From Fodinibacter sp963834965 (lineage in GTDB: Bacteria; Actinomycetota; Actinomycetes; Actinomycetales; Dermatophilaceae): a DNA stretch of 64,000 nucleotides. The DNA lies in NCBI GenBank assembly GCA_963834965.1, contig CAWIEI010000007.1, positions 62,001 through 126,000 on the forward strand, written 5' to 3'. Below, piece after piece: positions 18,826-28,500 of this stretch. The translations under genes and the position numbers were made by a program. The notes under the pieces were generated by a model. The model was not told the origin of the DNA, did not search any database, and saw only the letters and a program-made list of their open reading frames with translations. Within the stretch, counting starts at the first letter, position 1; each line of letters begins with the position of its first letter.

Positions 18826-19533
18826 GTGTTCGCCTGGCATGAGGACCGATCCGGTGTCGTCCGCGCCGTCACCGACCGCGCCGCCGGCGTGAGCACGGGC
18901 CGGTACGCCGGCCTGAACCTCGGCGCGCACGTCGACGATGCGCCGGATGCCGTGGCCGAGAACCGCCGCCGGCTCGCCGAGCGGCTCGGGCGCCCCGTCG
19001 TCTACATGGACCAGTGCCACGGCGCCGAGGTGGCCGTCGTCGACGGCGTGCCCGACGTGCCGCCGAGCTGCGACGGCCTGGTCACCCGTTCGACGCAGGT
19101 GGCGCTGGCGGTGCTCGTCGCCGACTGCGTGCCGGTGCTGCTGGCGGCCACCGGTGGGGTGGTGGCGGCGGTGCACGCGGGCCGCCCCGGGCTGGTGGCC
19201 GGCGTGGTGCCGCGCACCCTCGAGGTGATGCACGAGCTCGGAGCCGGCCGTGTTGATGCCGTCGTGGGCCCGTCGGTCTGCGGCCGGTGCTACGAGGTCC
19301 CGGCCGAGATGCGCGACGTCGCGGCGCAGGTGCAGCCGGTCAGCGCGACGGTGTCGTGGACCGGCACCGCGGCGGTCGACGTGGCCGCCGGGGTCGTGGC
19401 CCAGCTGCGCGAGGGCGGCGTCGCGGTGCGCTGGGTGCCCGGCTGCTCGCGGGAGCGCGACGACCTCTACTCGTACCGTCGCGACGGGCAGACCGGCCGG
19501 TTCGCCGGGGTCGTGGCCCAGGGGGTCCGGTGA
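18826..19533 (+). CDS. pgeF: PgeF/YfiH family (laccase-domain) protein
   Basis: 235-aa protein of the YfiH/DUF152 family. The three zinc-ligand motifs are visible: His65 in DQCHGAEV, Cys101 in VADCVPVL and His117 in AVHAGRPGL. Family members have been reported as purine-nucleoside phosphorylases or oxidases, and as PgeF, which removes mis-incorporated L-Ser from peptidoglycan precursors; the last role fits this location. The GTG start has no Shine-Dalgarno sequence but TAACGT ends 6 bases upstream, suggesting a leaderless transcript. The stop overlaps the yggS GTG. Confidence 0.88.
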   Translation: MFAWHEDRSGVVRAVTDRAAGVSTGRYAGLNLGAHVDDAPDAVAENRRRLAERLGRPVVYMDQCHGAEVAVVDGVPDVPPSCDGLVTRSTQVALAVLVADCVPVLLAATGGVVAAVHAGRPGLVAGVVPRTLEVMHELGAGRVDAVVGPSVCGRCYEVPAEMRDVAAQVQPVSATVSWTGTAAVDVAAGVVAQLREGGVAVRWVPGCSRERDDLYSYRRDGQTGRFAGVVAQGVR

Positions 19534-20249
19534 CGAGCGCGGCCGACGAGCCGGTGGCGGCCCGCCGGGACGAGCTGGCGGCGGGCCTGGCGCAGGTGCA
19601 CGCCCGGATCGCGCGGGCGATGAAGGCGGCGGGGCGTACCGACGAGCCTGCTCTCGTGGTCGTCACGAAGTTCTTCCCGGCCGGCGACGTCGACCTCCTC
19701 GCCGGGCTGGGCGTCACCGCGATCGGTGAGAACCGCGACCAGGAGGCTGCGGCGAAGTGTGCCGAGCTGGCGTCCCGCGACCGGTTGACGGTGCACTTCA
19801 TCGGCCAGCTGCAGAGCAACAAGGCGGCGTCCGTCGCGCGGTACGCCGACGTCGTGCAGTCGCTCGACCGTGCCAAGGTGGTGCGGGCGCTCGACCGTGG
19901 TGCGCAGCAGGCCGGCCGCACGCTCGAGGTCACCGTGCAGGTCAACCTTGACCAGGCGCAGGGCCGCGGGGGCGTGGCCCCGGGGGAGGCAGGCGAGCTC
20001 GCCGACCTGGTGGCCGGCTCGCCGTCGCTGACCCTGCGTGGCGTGATGGCCGTGGCGCCGCTCGGCGGTGATGCCCGCGCGGCGTTCGCGCGGCTGCGCG
20101 AGGTGGCCGACGGCATCCGGGCCGACCATCCGGGCGCCACCTGGATGTCCGCGGGTATGAGCGGCGACCTCGAGGCCGCGGTGGCCGAGGGCGCGACACA
20201 CCTGCGTGTCGGGTCGGCAATCCTCGGATCTCGGCAGCCACACCGGTAA
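19530..20249 (+). CDS. PLP homeostasis protein, YggS family
   Basis: 239-aa single-domain PLP-binding TIM-barrel protein (YggS/PLPBP). Lys47 in VVVTKFFP is the Schiff-base lysine. IGENRDQEAAAK, HFIGQLQSNKA, QVNLDQAQGRGG and the C-terminal SAGMSGDLEAAV and LRVGSAILG are family signatures. It has no known catalytic activity and helps control free PLP. The gene is coupled to pgeF by a GTGA overlap and followed by sepF, the usual actinobacterial order. Confidence 0.93.
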   Translation: MTSAADEPVAARRDELAAGLAQVHARIARAMKAAGRTDEPALVVVTKFFPAGDVDLLAGLGVTAIGENRDQEAAAKCAELASRDRLTVHFIGQLQSNKAASVARYADVVQSLDRAKVVRALDRGAQQAGRTLEVTVQVNLDQAQGRGGVAPGEAGELADLVAGSPSLTLRGVMAVAPLGGDARAAFARLREVADGIRADHPGATWMSAGMSGDLEAAVAEGATHLRVGSAILGSRQPHR

Positions 20250-20305
20250 CTTCAGTTCCGACGCACGGCGCCGATCCGGCGGGGCCGACGACATCAGGAG
20301 CACTC

Positions 20306-20785
20306 ATGGCTGGCGCGCTGCGCAAGACGATGGTCTACCTGGGCCTCGCCGAGGACCAGGGTCGCTACGACGACGAGTACTACGAGGGCTACGACGAGCA
20401 GGTCGAGGTCGAGGAGAACGCCCCCGAGCAGCGCGGCGCGGAGGTCACCCACCTACAGACCCGGATGCCGGTGGCGCACGTCGTGCGCTCCCCGGAGGCG
20501 GTCGGCATCTCGCGGATCACGACGATCCACCCCCGCACGTACAACGAGGCCAAGACAATCGGCGAGAACTTCCGTGACGGCATCCCCGTCATCATGAACC
20601 TCACCGACATGAGCGACGCCGACGCCAAGCGACTGGTCGACTTCGCGGCCGGCCTGGTGTTCGGCCTGCGCGGCTCCATCGAGCGGGTCACGAGCAAGGT
20701 CTTCCTGCTCTCGCCGGAGACCGTCGAGGTCAACGCCGAGGACGGCCCGGTCGTCGCCGGGCGCAGCGTCTTCAACCAGAGCTGA
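20306..20785 (+). CDS. sepF: Cell division protein SepF
   Basis: 159-aa SepF. The N-terminal amphipathic helix (MAGALRKTMVYLGLAED) tethers it to the membrane, then an acidic linker (about 20-60), then the DUF552 globular domain (about 68-150) with the typical IHPRTYNEAKTIGENFRDG. SepF is the main membrane anchor of FtsZ in actinobacteria, which lack FtsA. AGGAG ends 5 bases before the ATG. Confidence 0.95.
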   Translation: MAGALRKTMVYLGLAEDQGRYDDEYYEGYDEQVEVEENAPEQRGAEVTHLQTRMPVAHVVRSPEAVGISRITTIHPRTYNEAKTIGENFRDGIPVIMNLTDMSDADAKRLVDFAAGLVFGLRGSIERVTSKVFLLSPETVEVNAEDGPVVAGRSVFNQS

Positions 20786-20831
20786 GCACCCGCATTCGGC
20801 TCACGGGTTCGCGTGGGTCAGACTTCCTGCC

Positions 20832-21110
20832 ATGACAGCCGTGCGTGAGGTCCTGTATTTCGTCGTCTTCTTGTACTTCCTCGTGCTCATCGGCCGCGTC
20901 GTCTTCGACTGGATCCGGATCTTCGCGCGCGAGTGGCGGCCCCGTGGTGCCGCGCTGGTGGTGGCCGAGCCCATCTATACCCTCACCGAACCCCCGCTGC
21001 GCGCGCTGCGCAAGGTGATCCCCGCCCTGCGGATGGGCGGGATGAGCATCGACCTGTCGTTCATGGTGCTGTTCTTCGTCGTCTGGCTGCTGCTCCTGTT
21101 GCTGTCCTGA
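20832..21110 (+). CDS. YggT family membrane protein
   Basis: 92-aa protein with two hydrophobic segments (about 6-24 and 72-90) flanking the YggT motif region (FDWIRIFAREWRPRG, then EPIYTLTEPPLRALRKVIP). YggT proteins sit in this position between sepF and divIVA across actinobacteria; a role in osmotic or envelope homeostasis is proposed but unproven. No Shine-Dalgarno sequence is obvious before the ATG. Confidence 0.9.
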   Translation: MTAVREVLYFVVFLYFLVLIGRVVFDWIRIFAREWRPRGAALVVAEPIYTLTEPPLRALRKVIPALRMGGMSIDLSFMVLFFVVWLLLLLLS

Positions 21111-21303
21111 GCGGCCCTGTGCCGCAGCGGTTGTGGGCGCCGCCGAGCAGCGGGATGCCGGTCACCACCGCCCACCTGGTGCAGCACCTGTCACCGCCAC
21201 CTCGCGATCGCGTACGCTGACACGACCGGACACCCTGCGGACCGCACCGTCGTGCGGCGCGTCAGAGTGACCGTGACCCGTCGGCCACTCCCAGGAGTTG
21301 AAC

Positions 21304-22785
21304 ATGGCTCTCACGCCCGAGGACGTCCTGAACAAGACGTTCACCCAGACCCAGTTCCGTCGTGGGTACGACGAGCGCGAGGTCGACGACTTCCTCGACG
21401 ACATCGTCGCCGAGATGCGCCGGATGACCAAGGAGTCCGACGACCTGCGCGGTGACCTCAACAGCTGCCGCGAGGGCAAGGGCATGGCCCCGGTGGTCAC
21501 CCAGGCCGCGCCCGACACCGCCGCCCGCGACCTCGACGAGCTCCGGTCGAAGAACGCCACGCTCGCCGCGCGCGTCTCCGAGCTCGAGGGCAGCCGCAGC
21601 GAGCTCACGGCCAAGGTCTCCGAGCTCGAGGGCACGCGCAGCGAGCTGACCGCCCGCCTGGGTGAGTTCGAGGGCAAGCACGGCGACATCGAGGGCCGCA
21701 ACGCCGAGCTCCAGGGCCGGGTGGGCCAGCTCGAGCACCGCAACGCCGAGCTCGAGACCCTGGCCCAGGAGGCGCAGGGCAAGACGCAGGAGGCCGAGGC
21801 CCGCGTCATCGAGCTGCAGGACCGCAACGCGCAGCTCGAGAAGTCGCTCGCCGAGACCGAGCAGCGCGCCGGAGCGCTCGAGGGCCAGCTCGGGTCGGTG
21901 CAGGCCCAGCGCGAGCAGGATGCCGACCGCCGCCAGCAGGAGGACGCCGCGCGCGCCGCAGAGCTGGACCAGGCCGGAGCCAGCACCAACGAGCAGATCG
22001 CCATTCTGCAGGCGCGTCTCGCCGAGACCGAGAGTGACGCGCAGGAGCGCATCGCCGCCGCCGAGCGGCGGGCCGAGGAGGCCCGGCGCGAGGCCGCGCA
22101 GCGCCCCCAGGCCGAGACCGACGGCGGCAACCTGGGTGCTGCGGCACTGGCCGGTGCCGGTGGTGGCGCCAGCGCCGCCGGGGTCATCGCCCTGGCCCAG
22201 CGCCTGCACGACGAGCACGTGGCAGCCGGCGAGTCGCGTCGCGACGAGCTCGTCGCCGAGGGGCAGCGTCGTCACGACGAGCTGGTCGGCACGGCGCAGG
22301 CCAAGCACGACGAGCTGATCAGCACCGCGCAGGCCAGGCACGACGACCTGATCGGCACGGCGCAGGCCAAGCACGACGAGCTGATCCAGACCGGCACCTC
22401 CCAGCGCGACGAGATGCTGTCGGCCGCGACGAGCCAGCGTGACGAGATGCTCTCGACCGCGACGGGCCAGCGTGACGAGATGCTCTCTACCGCAACCGCC
22501 CAGCGTGACGAGATGCTGACCGAGGCGCGGGAGCGTTCCACGGGCATGGTGGCCGAGGCCCAGCAGAAGAAGGCCGGCATCCTCGAGGAGCTCGGCCGCG
22601 AACGTGGCCTGCTGGAGCGCAAGATCGAGGAGCTGCGTGGGTTCGAGCGCGACTACCGCTCACGCCTGCACACCTACATCCAGGGCCAGCTCGCCGACCT
22701 CCAGAACACCGGTGTCGACGCGGATGCCAATCACGAGCAGCAGCAGGAGGCGGCCGCCGAACCGCAGCCCGAGCGCCAGGGCTGA
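21304..22785 (+). CDS. divIVA: DivIVA/Wag31-like polar growth protein, extended coiled coil
   Basis: 493-aa protein. The N-terminal DivIVA lipid-binding domain (about 1-50) begins LTPEDVLNKTFTQTQFRRGY and continues DEREVDDFLDDIVAEMRR. DivIVA/Wag31 binds curved membrane at poles and septa and directs wall growth. Coiled coil follows (about 70-270), then an Ala/Gly-rich break (about 278-296), then nine 11-residue repeats (311-409) and a final conserved helix (about 425-465). Wag31 proteins are usually 250-400 aa, so this one is long because of the repeats. ATG 21304 has AGGAG 6 bases upstream; a TTG six bases earlier is in frame but unnecessary. A strong hairpin follows the stop. Confidence 0.93.
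   Translation: MALTPEDVLNKTFTQTQFRRGYDEREVDDFLDDIVAEMRRMTKESDDLRGDLNSCREGKGMAPVVTQAAPDTAARDLDELRSKNATLAARVSELEGSRSELTAKVSELEGTRSELTARLGEFEGKHGDIEGRNAELQGRVGQLEHRNAELETLAQEAQGKTQEAEARVIELQDRNAQLEKSLAETEQRAGALEGQLGSVQAQREQDADRRQQEDAARAAELDQAGASTNEQIAILQARLAETESDAQERIAAAERRAEEARREAAQRPQAETDGGNLGAAALAGAGGGASAAGVIALAQRLHDEHVAAGESRRDELVAEGQRRHDELVGTAQAKHDELISTAQARHDDLIGTAQAKHDELIQTGTSQRDEMLSAATSQRDEMLSTATGQRDEMLSTATAQRDEMLTEARERSTGMVAEAQQKKAGILEELGRERGLLERKIEELRGFERDYRSRLHTYIQGQLADLQNTGVDADANHEQQQEAAAEPQPERQG
22234..22530 (+). repeat. Nine in-frame 33-bp (11-residue) repeats in divIVA
   Basis: Residues 311-409 of the DivIVA-like protein divide into nine consecutive 11-residue units. Examples are SRRDELVAEGQ, AKHDELISTAQ, SQRDEMLSAAT and GQRDEMLSTAT. 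Each has the core (R/H)DE(L/M)(V/I/L) at fixed positions. The DNA copies have drifted at synonymous sites but share GACGAG cores. Eleven-residue periodicity predicts a right-handed or straight coiled coil rather than a classical heptad one. Confidence 0.9.
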
Positions 22786-22797
22786 CCCCTGCACGGA

Positions 22798-22828
22798 CGA
22801 AGGGCCCGGCCACGTGCCGGGCCCTTCG
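22798..22828 (+). terminator. Terminator hairpin after divIVA
   Basis: A perfect 13-bp stem, CGAAGGGCCCGGC / GCCGGGCCCTTCG, encloses a 5-base loop (CACGT), 12 bases after the divIVA stop. It closes the division-gene block. Confidence 0.8.
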
Positions 22829-22886
22829 GCGTGCTGCGGGAACGGCATCGTCGAAGGCTGCGTTGGTCATACAGTGCGTTTCGTCG

Positions 22887-22915
22887 TTGAGGCGCGGGGG
22901 TGCAGGCCGTATCCT
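22887..22915 (+). promoter_or_regulatory. Candidate promoter of the DksA/TraR-like gene
   Basis: TTGAGG (22887-22892) and TATCCT (22910-22915) are separated by 17 bases, a good primary-sigma match. The predicted start is about 47 bases upstream of the ATG at 22969 and just after the divIVA terminator. Confidence 0.55.
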
Positions 22916-22968
22916 CGCCCCACCGGTCGGCCGATGGGGTCCACCACACACCCTGGAAGCGGGTTCAC

Positions 22969-24000
22969 ATGGTTGCCAACCTGGCGTTGTCCGTGGCCAA
23001 GCAGGCTGCGGCGACGGCGCGCAAAGCCGTCGGCTCCCGTGGGTCGGCGGCCAAGGCCGCGACGCCCGACGGCTCCACGACCACGGTGACCGAGGCGGCG
23101 CCGGCCTCGAAGACCGAGACGAAGGCGGCAGCCAAGGCCGCTCCGGCGAAGAAGACCGCGGCGAAGGCGGCCCCGGCGAAGAAGTCCGCGGCGAAGAAGT
23201 CCGCGGCGAAGGCGGCCCCGGCGAAGAGCGCGACGAAGGCGTCCGCGGCGAAGGCGGCCCCGGCGAAGAAGTCCGCGACGAAGGCGGCCCCGGCGACGAA
23301 GGCGGCCCCGGCGAAGAAGTCCGCGACGAAGGCGGCCCCGGCGAAGAAGGCAGCCCCGGCGAAGAAGTCCGCGACGAAGGCGGCCCCGGCGAAGAAGGCA
23401 GCCCCGGCGAAGAAGACCGTCACGAAGGCGGCCCCGGCGAAGAAGGCAGCCCCGGCGAAGAAGGCACCGGCCACCAAGGCCGCCCCGGCGAAGAAGGCAC
23501 CGGCCACCAAGGCCGCCCCGGCGAAGAAGGCACCGGCCACCAGGGCCGCCCCGGCGAAGAAGGCACCGGCCACCAGGGCCCCCTCGGCGAAGACCGCGGC
23601 TCGTGCGCCCGTCCTCGTCGTCCGTGAGGACGAGACCCCCTGGACCGCCAAGGAGCTCAGGGCCGTGCGCGCCGAGCTCGAGCACGACATCGAGCAGCTG
23701 CGCTCGGAGGTGGCGCACGCCCAGAGCGACCTGGTCGACCTGATGCGCGACTCCGGCGACGGCGCGGGCGACGACCAGGCCGACGCGGGCGCCAAGACCT
23801 ACGAGCGTGAGCAGGAGATCTCGCTGGCCAACAACGCCCGCGAGATGCTCGAGCAGAACGAGCACGCCCTCGAGCGGCTCGACAACGGCACCTACGGCAT
23901 CTGCGAGTCCTGCGGCAACCCGATCGGCAAACTTAGGCTCCAGGCCGCTCCTCGTGCGACCCTATGCATGCCATGCAAGAAGAAGCAGGAGCGCCGCTGA
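22969..24000 (+). CDS. DksA/TraR zinc-finger protein with histone H1-like Ala/Lys tail
   Basis: 343-aa protein in two parts. Residues about 45-215 are Ala/Lys/Pro repeats of the type AAPAKK and KAPATK, resembling histone H1 tails and the tails of actinobacterial nucleoid proteins. The C-terminal part (about 225-343) is DksA/TraR-like: a coiled-coil segment, then a four-Cys zinc finger with C312-x2-C315 (CESCG) and C333-x2-C336 (CMPC). DksA-type proteins act on RNA polymerase; the basic tail suggests DNA contact. ATG 22969 has GGAAG upstream; an earlier in-frame start would overlap the promoter. The 3' end overlaps lspA. Confidence 0.85.
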   Translation: MVANLALSVAKQAAATARKAVGSRGSAAKAATPDGSTTTVTEAAPASKTETKAAAKAAPAKKTAAKAAPAKKSAAKKSAAKAAPAKSATKASAAKAAPAKKSATKAAPATKAAPAKKSATKAAPAKKAAPAKKSATKAAPAKKAAPAKKTVTKAAPAKKAAPAKKAPATKAAPAKKAPATKAAPAKKAPATRAAPAKKAPATRAPSAKTAARAPVLVVREDETPWTAKELRAVRAELEHDIEQLRSEVAHAQSDLVDLMRDSGDGAGDDQADAGAKTYEREQEISLANNAREMLEQNEHALERLDNGTYGICESCGNPIGKLRLQAAPRATLCMPCKKKQERR

Positions 24001-24551
24001 CGCCCACCCCGTCCAGCCCGTCCACGCCGGCCCCGGTCCAGACCGGCGGCCGGCGACGGCTGTACGTCGTGCTGCTCGGGCTCGCCGCCACCGTCCTCGT
24101 GCTCGACCAGGCCACCAAGGTGTGGGCGCTGGCGGCACTGACCCCCGGTGACCCGGTCAAGCTGGTGGGGTCGCTGATCAAGCTCAACCTGATCCGCAAC
24201 CCCGGCGCGGCCTTCTCGATCGGCAACGGCTCCACGTGGCTGCTCACGGCCGTCTCGCTCGGCATCCTGGTCTGGGTCGTCATCGGCGCCCGCAAGGTCG
24301 GCAACATGCCGTGGGCGGTGGCCCTGGGGCTGCTCCTCGGCGGAGCGGTGGGCAACCTCATCGACCGGGTCTTCCGGGCCCCCGGGCCTGGTCGGGGGCA
24401 CGTGGTCGACTTCATCGACTACTTCGGCCTGTTCATCGGCAACGTCGCCGACATCGCGATCGTCGTGGGCGCCGGCATCATCATGGTGCTCTCCTTCCGT
24501 GGCACCTCACTGTCCGGGCCGGTGCACCACCCCGAGCACGCCGATGCCTGA
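23964..24551 (+). CDS. lspA: Lipoprotein signal peptidase LspA
   Basis: 195-aa type II signal peptidase with four hydrophobic segments. The catalytic aspartates are Asp134 in NLIDR and Asp163 in NVADI, and VLDQATKVWAL and NPGAAFSI are family motifs. It cleaves prolipoproteins before the lipidated cysteine. The start is uncertain. ATG 23964 lies 37 bases inside the preceding gene without a ribosome site; ATG 23973 is three codons later. AGGAG at the end of the upstream gene is best spaced to a CTG at 23998. All choices leave the membrane domain unchanged. Confidence 0.93.
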   Translation: MHAMQEEAGAPLTPTPSSPSTPAPVQTGGRRRLYVVLLGLAATVLVLDQATKVWALAALTPGDPVKLVGSLIKLNLIRNPGAAFSIGNGSTWLLTAVSLGILVWVVIGARKVGNMPWAVALGLLLGGAVGNLIDRVFRAPGPGRGHVVDFIDYFGLFIGNVADIAIVVGAGIIMVLSFRGTSLSGPVHHPEHADA

Positions 24552-25467
24552 CGCCCGCACCATGTTGGTGCCCGACGGCCTCGAGGGAGAGCGGGTCGAC
24601 GCCGCCATCGCCCGCCTCTTCGGCCTCTCGCGCACCCGCGCGGCCGACCTCGCGGCGGGTGGTGGGGTGAGCGTCAACGCCGCCAACGTGGGCAAGAGCC
24701 ACCGGGTCAGCGCCGGCGACCTGCTCGAGGTGCTGCTGCCGGCATCCCCCGTGAGCCCGACCCTGGAGGTCGTGGCCGAGCCGGTGCCCGGAATGTCGGT
24801 GGTCTACTCCGACGAGGACATCGTCGTGGTCGACAAGCCGGTCGGGGTCGCGGCCCACCCGAGCGTGGGCTGGACCGGGCCGAACGTGCTGGCCGGCCTC
24901 AAGGCCGCGGGCTACCGCATCTCGACCAGTGGGGCCAGCGAGCGGCAGGGGATCGTCTCGCGGCTCGACGTCGGCACCTCGGGGCTGATGGTGGTCTGTG
25001 CCAGCGAGCGGGGCTACTCGGTGCTCAAGCGTGCCTTCAAGGAGCGACGGGTCGACAAGACCTACCACACGCTCGTGCAGGGCCTGCCCGACCCGCTCGT
25101 CGGCACCATCGACGCGCCCATCGCGCGCCATCCGGGCCACGACTACAAGTTCGCCGTCATGGACTCCGGCAAGCACGCCGTCACGCACTACGAGCTGCTC
25201 GAGGCGTTCCGGCACGCCTCGCTGCTCGAGATCCACCTCGAGACCGGTCGCACCCACCAGATCCGGGTGCACATGGCCGCGGTGCGCCACCCCTGCGTCG
25301 GCGACCTCACCTACGGCGCGGACCCTACCCTGGCGGCTCGGCTGGGCCTGGAGCGGCAGTGGCTGCACGCCGTGGGTCTGGGCTTCGAGCACCCCGGGTC
25401 GGGGGAGTGGGTCACCTTCGAGAGCCCCTACCCGAGCGACCTCCAGCTGGCGCTCGACCGCCTCTGA
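24544..25467 (+). CDS. RluA-family 23S rRNA pseudouridine synthase (RluD-like)
   Basis: 307-aa protein with an N-terminal S4 RNA-binding domain (about 15-75, ERVDAAIARLFGLSRTRA) and an RluA/RluD catalytic domain. Asp142 in RLDVGTSGLMVV is the catalytic residue. VDKPVGVAAHPS, YHTLVQG and TGRTHQIRVHMA are further signatures. The pairing lspA-rluD is widely conserved. ATG 24544 overlaps the lspA stop by 8 bases. Which uridines it modifies cannot be told, so no symbol is given. Confidence 0.93.
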   Translation: MPDARTMLVPDGLEGERVDAAIARLFGLSRTRAADLAAGGGVSVNAANVGKSHRVSAGDLLEVLLPASPVSPTLEVVAEPVPGMSVVYSDEDIVVVDKPVGVAAHPSVGWTGPNVLAGLKAAGYRISTSGASERQGIVSRLDVGTSGLMVVCASERGYSVLKRAFKERRVDKTYHTLVQGLPDPLVGTIDAPIARHPGHDYKFAVMDSGKHAVTHYELLEAFRHASLLEIHLETGRTHQIRVHMAAVRHPCVGDLTYGADPTLAARLGLERQWLHAVGLGFEHPGSGEWVTFESPYPSDLQLALDRL

Positions 25468-25474
25468 GGCTGTG

Positions 25475-25496
25475 ACCGGGCTCTTCTCGGCCCGGT
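25475..25496 (+). terminator. Weak hairpin after the pseudouridine synthase gene
   Basis: A 7-bp stem (ACCGGGC / GCCCGGT) with an 8-base loop lies just after the stop codon and before the dnaE promoter box. Confidence 0.35.
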
Positions 25497-25542
25497 TCGG
25501 CGACACGGCCCCGACACGCCGAGCGGTGTCCTCGGGCCGACC

Positions 25543-25548
25543 TAGGAT
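25543..25548 (+). promoter_or_regulatory. -10 box of a probable leaderless dnaE transcript
   Basis: TAGGAT ends 8 bases before the dnaE ATG and no Shine-Dalgarno sequence intervenes. A transcript starting 6-8 bases after the box would begin at or next to the start codon. The -35 region is GC-rich and not convincing. Confidence 0.5.
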
Positions 25549-25556
25549 GGTCGGCG

Positions 25557-28500
25557 ATGTCCCTCCCGAATGCCTCCACGACCCCCCCGACCACCAGCCC
25601 GGCGGGGAAGGGCTCCGACTCCTTCGTCCACCTGCACGTGCACACCGAGTACTCCATGCTCGACGGCGCCGCCCGCATCGGTGACCTGTTCACCCGGGCC
25701 GCCGAGATGGGGATGCCGGCCCTGGCCACCACCGACCACGGCTACGTGTTCGGGGCCTACGAGTTCTGGAAGAAGGCCCAGGGCACCGGGGTGAAGCCGA
25801 TCATCGGCGTCGAGGCGTACGTCACCCCGGGCACCCACCGCACCGACAAGACCCGGGTCAAGTGGGGCGACGAGCGCAGCAGCCCCGGCGACGACGTCTC
25901 CGGCTCGGGCGCCTACACGCACATGACGCTGCTGGCCCGCGACAACACCGGGCTGCACAACCTGTTCCGGATGGACTCCCAGGCCTCGCTCGACCAGGTC
26001 TACGCCAAGTGGCCACGCGTCGACCGCGAGCTGCTCGACCGCTACGGCAGGGGCCTGATCGCCACCAGCGGATGCGCGTCGGGCGAGATCCAGACCCGGC
26101 TGCGGCTGGGGCAGTACGCCGAGGCCAAGCAGGCGGCATCCGACTTCCAGGACATCTTCGGCAAGGAGAACTTCTACTGCGAGGTCATGGACCACGGCCT
26201 CGACGTCGAGCGCCGGTCGATGAAGGACCTCATCGCACTGGCCCGCGAGCTCGACATGCCGTTCGTCGCCACCAACGACCTGCACTACACCAGCCCCGAC
26301 GACGCCAAGGCCCACTCGGCGCTGCTGTGCGTGCAGTCCGGCTCGACGATGATGGACCCCAACCGGTTCAAGTTCGACGCCGACGAGTTCTACCTCAAGA
26401 GCCCGGCCGAGATGCGGCACACCTGGCGTGAGCTGCCCGAGGCCTGCGACAACACCCTGCGCATCGCCGAGATGTGCGAGATCTCGTTCACCGAGGACGA
26501 GGGGCGCTATATGCCGCGCTTCCCGTGCCCGCCCGGAGAGAACGAGGAGAGCTGGTTCGTCAAGGAGGTGCAGCGCGGGCTGCGCGAGCGCTTCCCCGAC
26601 GGCATCCCCGAATACGCGCAGAAGCAGGCCGAGTTCGAGACCGAGGTGATCGTCAGCAAGCAATATTCGGGGTACTTCCTCGTCGTCGCCGACTTCATCA
26701 CCTGGGCCAAGGACAACGGCATCCGGGTCGGGCCGGGTCGTGGGTCGGGCGCGGGCTCGATGTGTGCTTACGCGATGAAGATCACCGACCTCGACCCCAT
26801 CCCGCACGGCCTGATCTTCGAGCGGTTCCTCAACCCCGAGCGACCCTCGCTGCCCGACTTCGACGTCGACTTCGACGAGCGCCGGCGCGGTGAGGTGATC
26901 CGCTACGTCACCGAGAAGTACGGCAGCGACCGGGTCGCCCAGATCGTCACCTACGGCACCATCAAGGCCAAGCAGGCGGTCAAGGACGCCGCCCGGGTCA
27001 TGGGCCACCCGTTCGCGGTGGGGGAGCAGCTCACCAAGGCGATGCCGCCCGACGTCATGGGCAAGGGCGTGCCGCTGTCGGGCATCTACGACCCCACCTA
27101 CCCGCGCTACGGCGAGGGCAAGGAGTTCCGCGACCTCGTCGCGACCGAGCCGCACCTGCAGGAGGTCGTCGAGACCGCCAAGGGGCTCGAGGGCCTCAAG
27201 CGCCAGTGGGGGGTGCACGCGGCCGGCGTCATCATGAGCAGCGAGCCGCTCGTCGACGTCATCCCGATCATGCGCCGCCTGCAGGACGGCCAGGTCATCA
27301 CCCAGTTCGACTACCCGAGCTGCGAGGCGCTCGGCCTGGTCAAGATGGACTTCCTCGGGCTGCGCAACCTCACGATCCTCGACGACGCCATCGCCAACGT
27401 GCAGAGCAACCGCGGCGAGGACATCGACCTCGACGCCCTGAGCAAGGACATGACCGACCCGGCCACCTACGACCTGCTGGCCCGCGGCGACACCCTCGGC
27501 GTGTTCCAGCTCGACGGCGGCGGCATGCGCACCCTGCTCAAGCTGATGCAGCCCGACAACTTCGAGGACATCTCGGCGGCGCTCGCCCTCTACCGGCCCG
27601 GACCGATGGGCGTCAACGCGCACACCAACTTCGCGCTGCGCAAGAACGGCAAGCAGGCGCCGGTTCCGCTCGACCCGCAGCTCGAGGGCAAGCTGCAGCC
27701 CGAGATGATCGAGGCGCTCGGCCCGATCCTCGGCACGACCCACGGCCTGGTGATCTACCAGGAGCAGGTCATGGAGATCGCCCAGAAGCTCGCCGGCTAC
27801 ACGCTGGGCAACGCTGACCTGCTGCGGCGCGCGATGGGCAAGAAGAAGAAGTCGGTGCTCGATGCCGAGTACGTCCCGTTCTCGGAGGGCATGAAGGCCA
27901 AGGGGTTCAACGAGGCGTCCATCGAGGCGCTGTGGGGCGTGCTGGTCCCCTTCTCCGACTACGCGTTCAACAAGGCGCACACCGCCGCCTACGGCCTGGT
28001 GTCGTACTGGACCGCCTACCTCAAGGCCAACTACCCCGCCGAGTACATGGCGGCCCTGCTCACCTCGGTCGGCGACGACAAGGACAAGTCGGCGCTCTAC
28101 CTCGGCGAGTGCCGGCACATGGGCATCAAGGTGCTCCCACCCGACGTCAACGACTCGATCGGGCAGTTCGCCGCGGTCGGCACCGACATCCGGTTCGGGC
28201 TGCAGGCCATCCGCAACGTCGGGCACAACGTCGTCGAGGCCATCGTCGCGGCCCGCGAGGAGAAGGGGCGCTTCACCTCGTTCCGCGACTTCATGTCCAA
28301 GGTGCCGGCCGTGGTGTGCAACAAGCGCACCATCGAGTCGCTCATCAAGGGTGGTGCGTTCGACGGCCTGGCCGAGACCAGGATGGGCCTGATCCGGGTG
28401 CACGAGGAGTACGTCGACGCGTTCGTGGCGGTCAAGCGCCAGGAGGCGATCGGCCAGGACAGCCTCTTCGGGTCGTTCGGCGACGACTCGGCGGGCGACT

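Noticed and set aside
22969..23600. Ala/Lys repeats considered as a separate histone-like gene.
   Set aside because: They are in frame with the C-terminal zinc-finger domain, with no stop or new start between.
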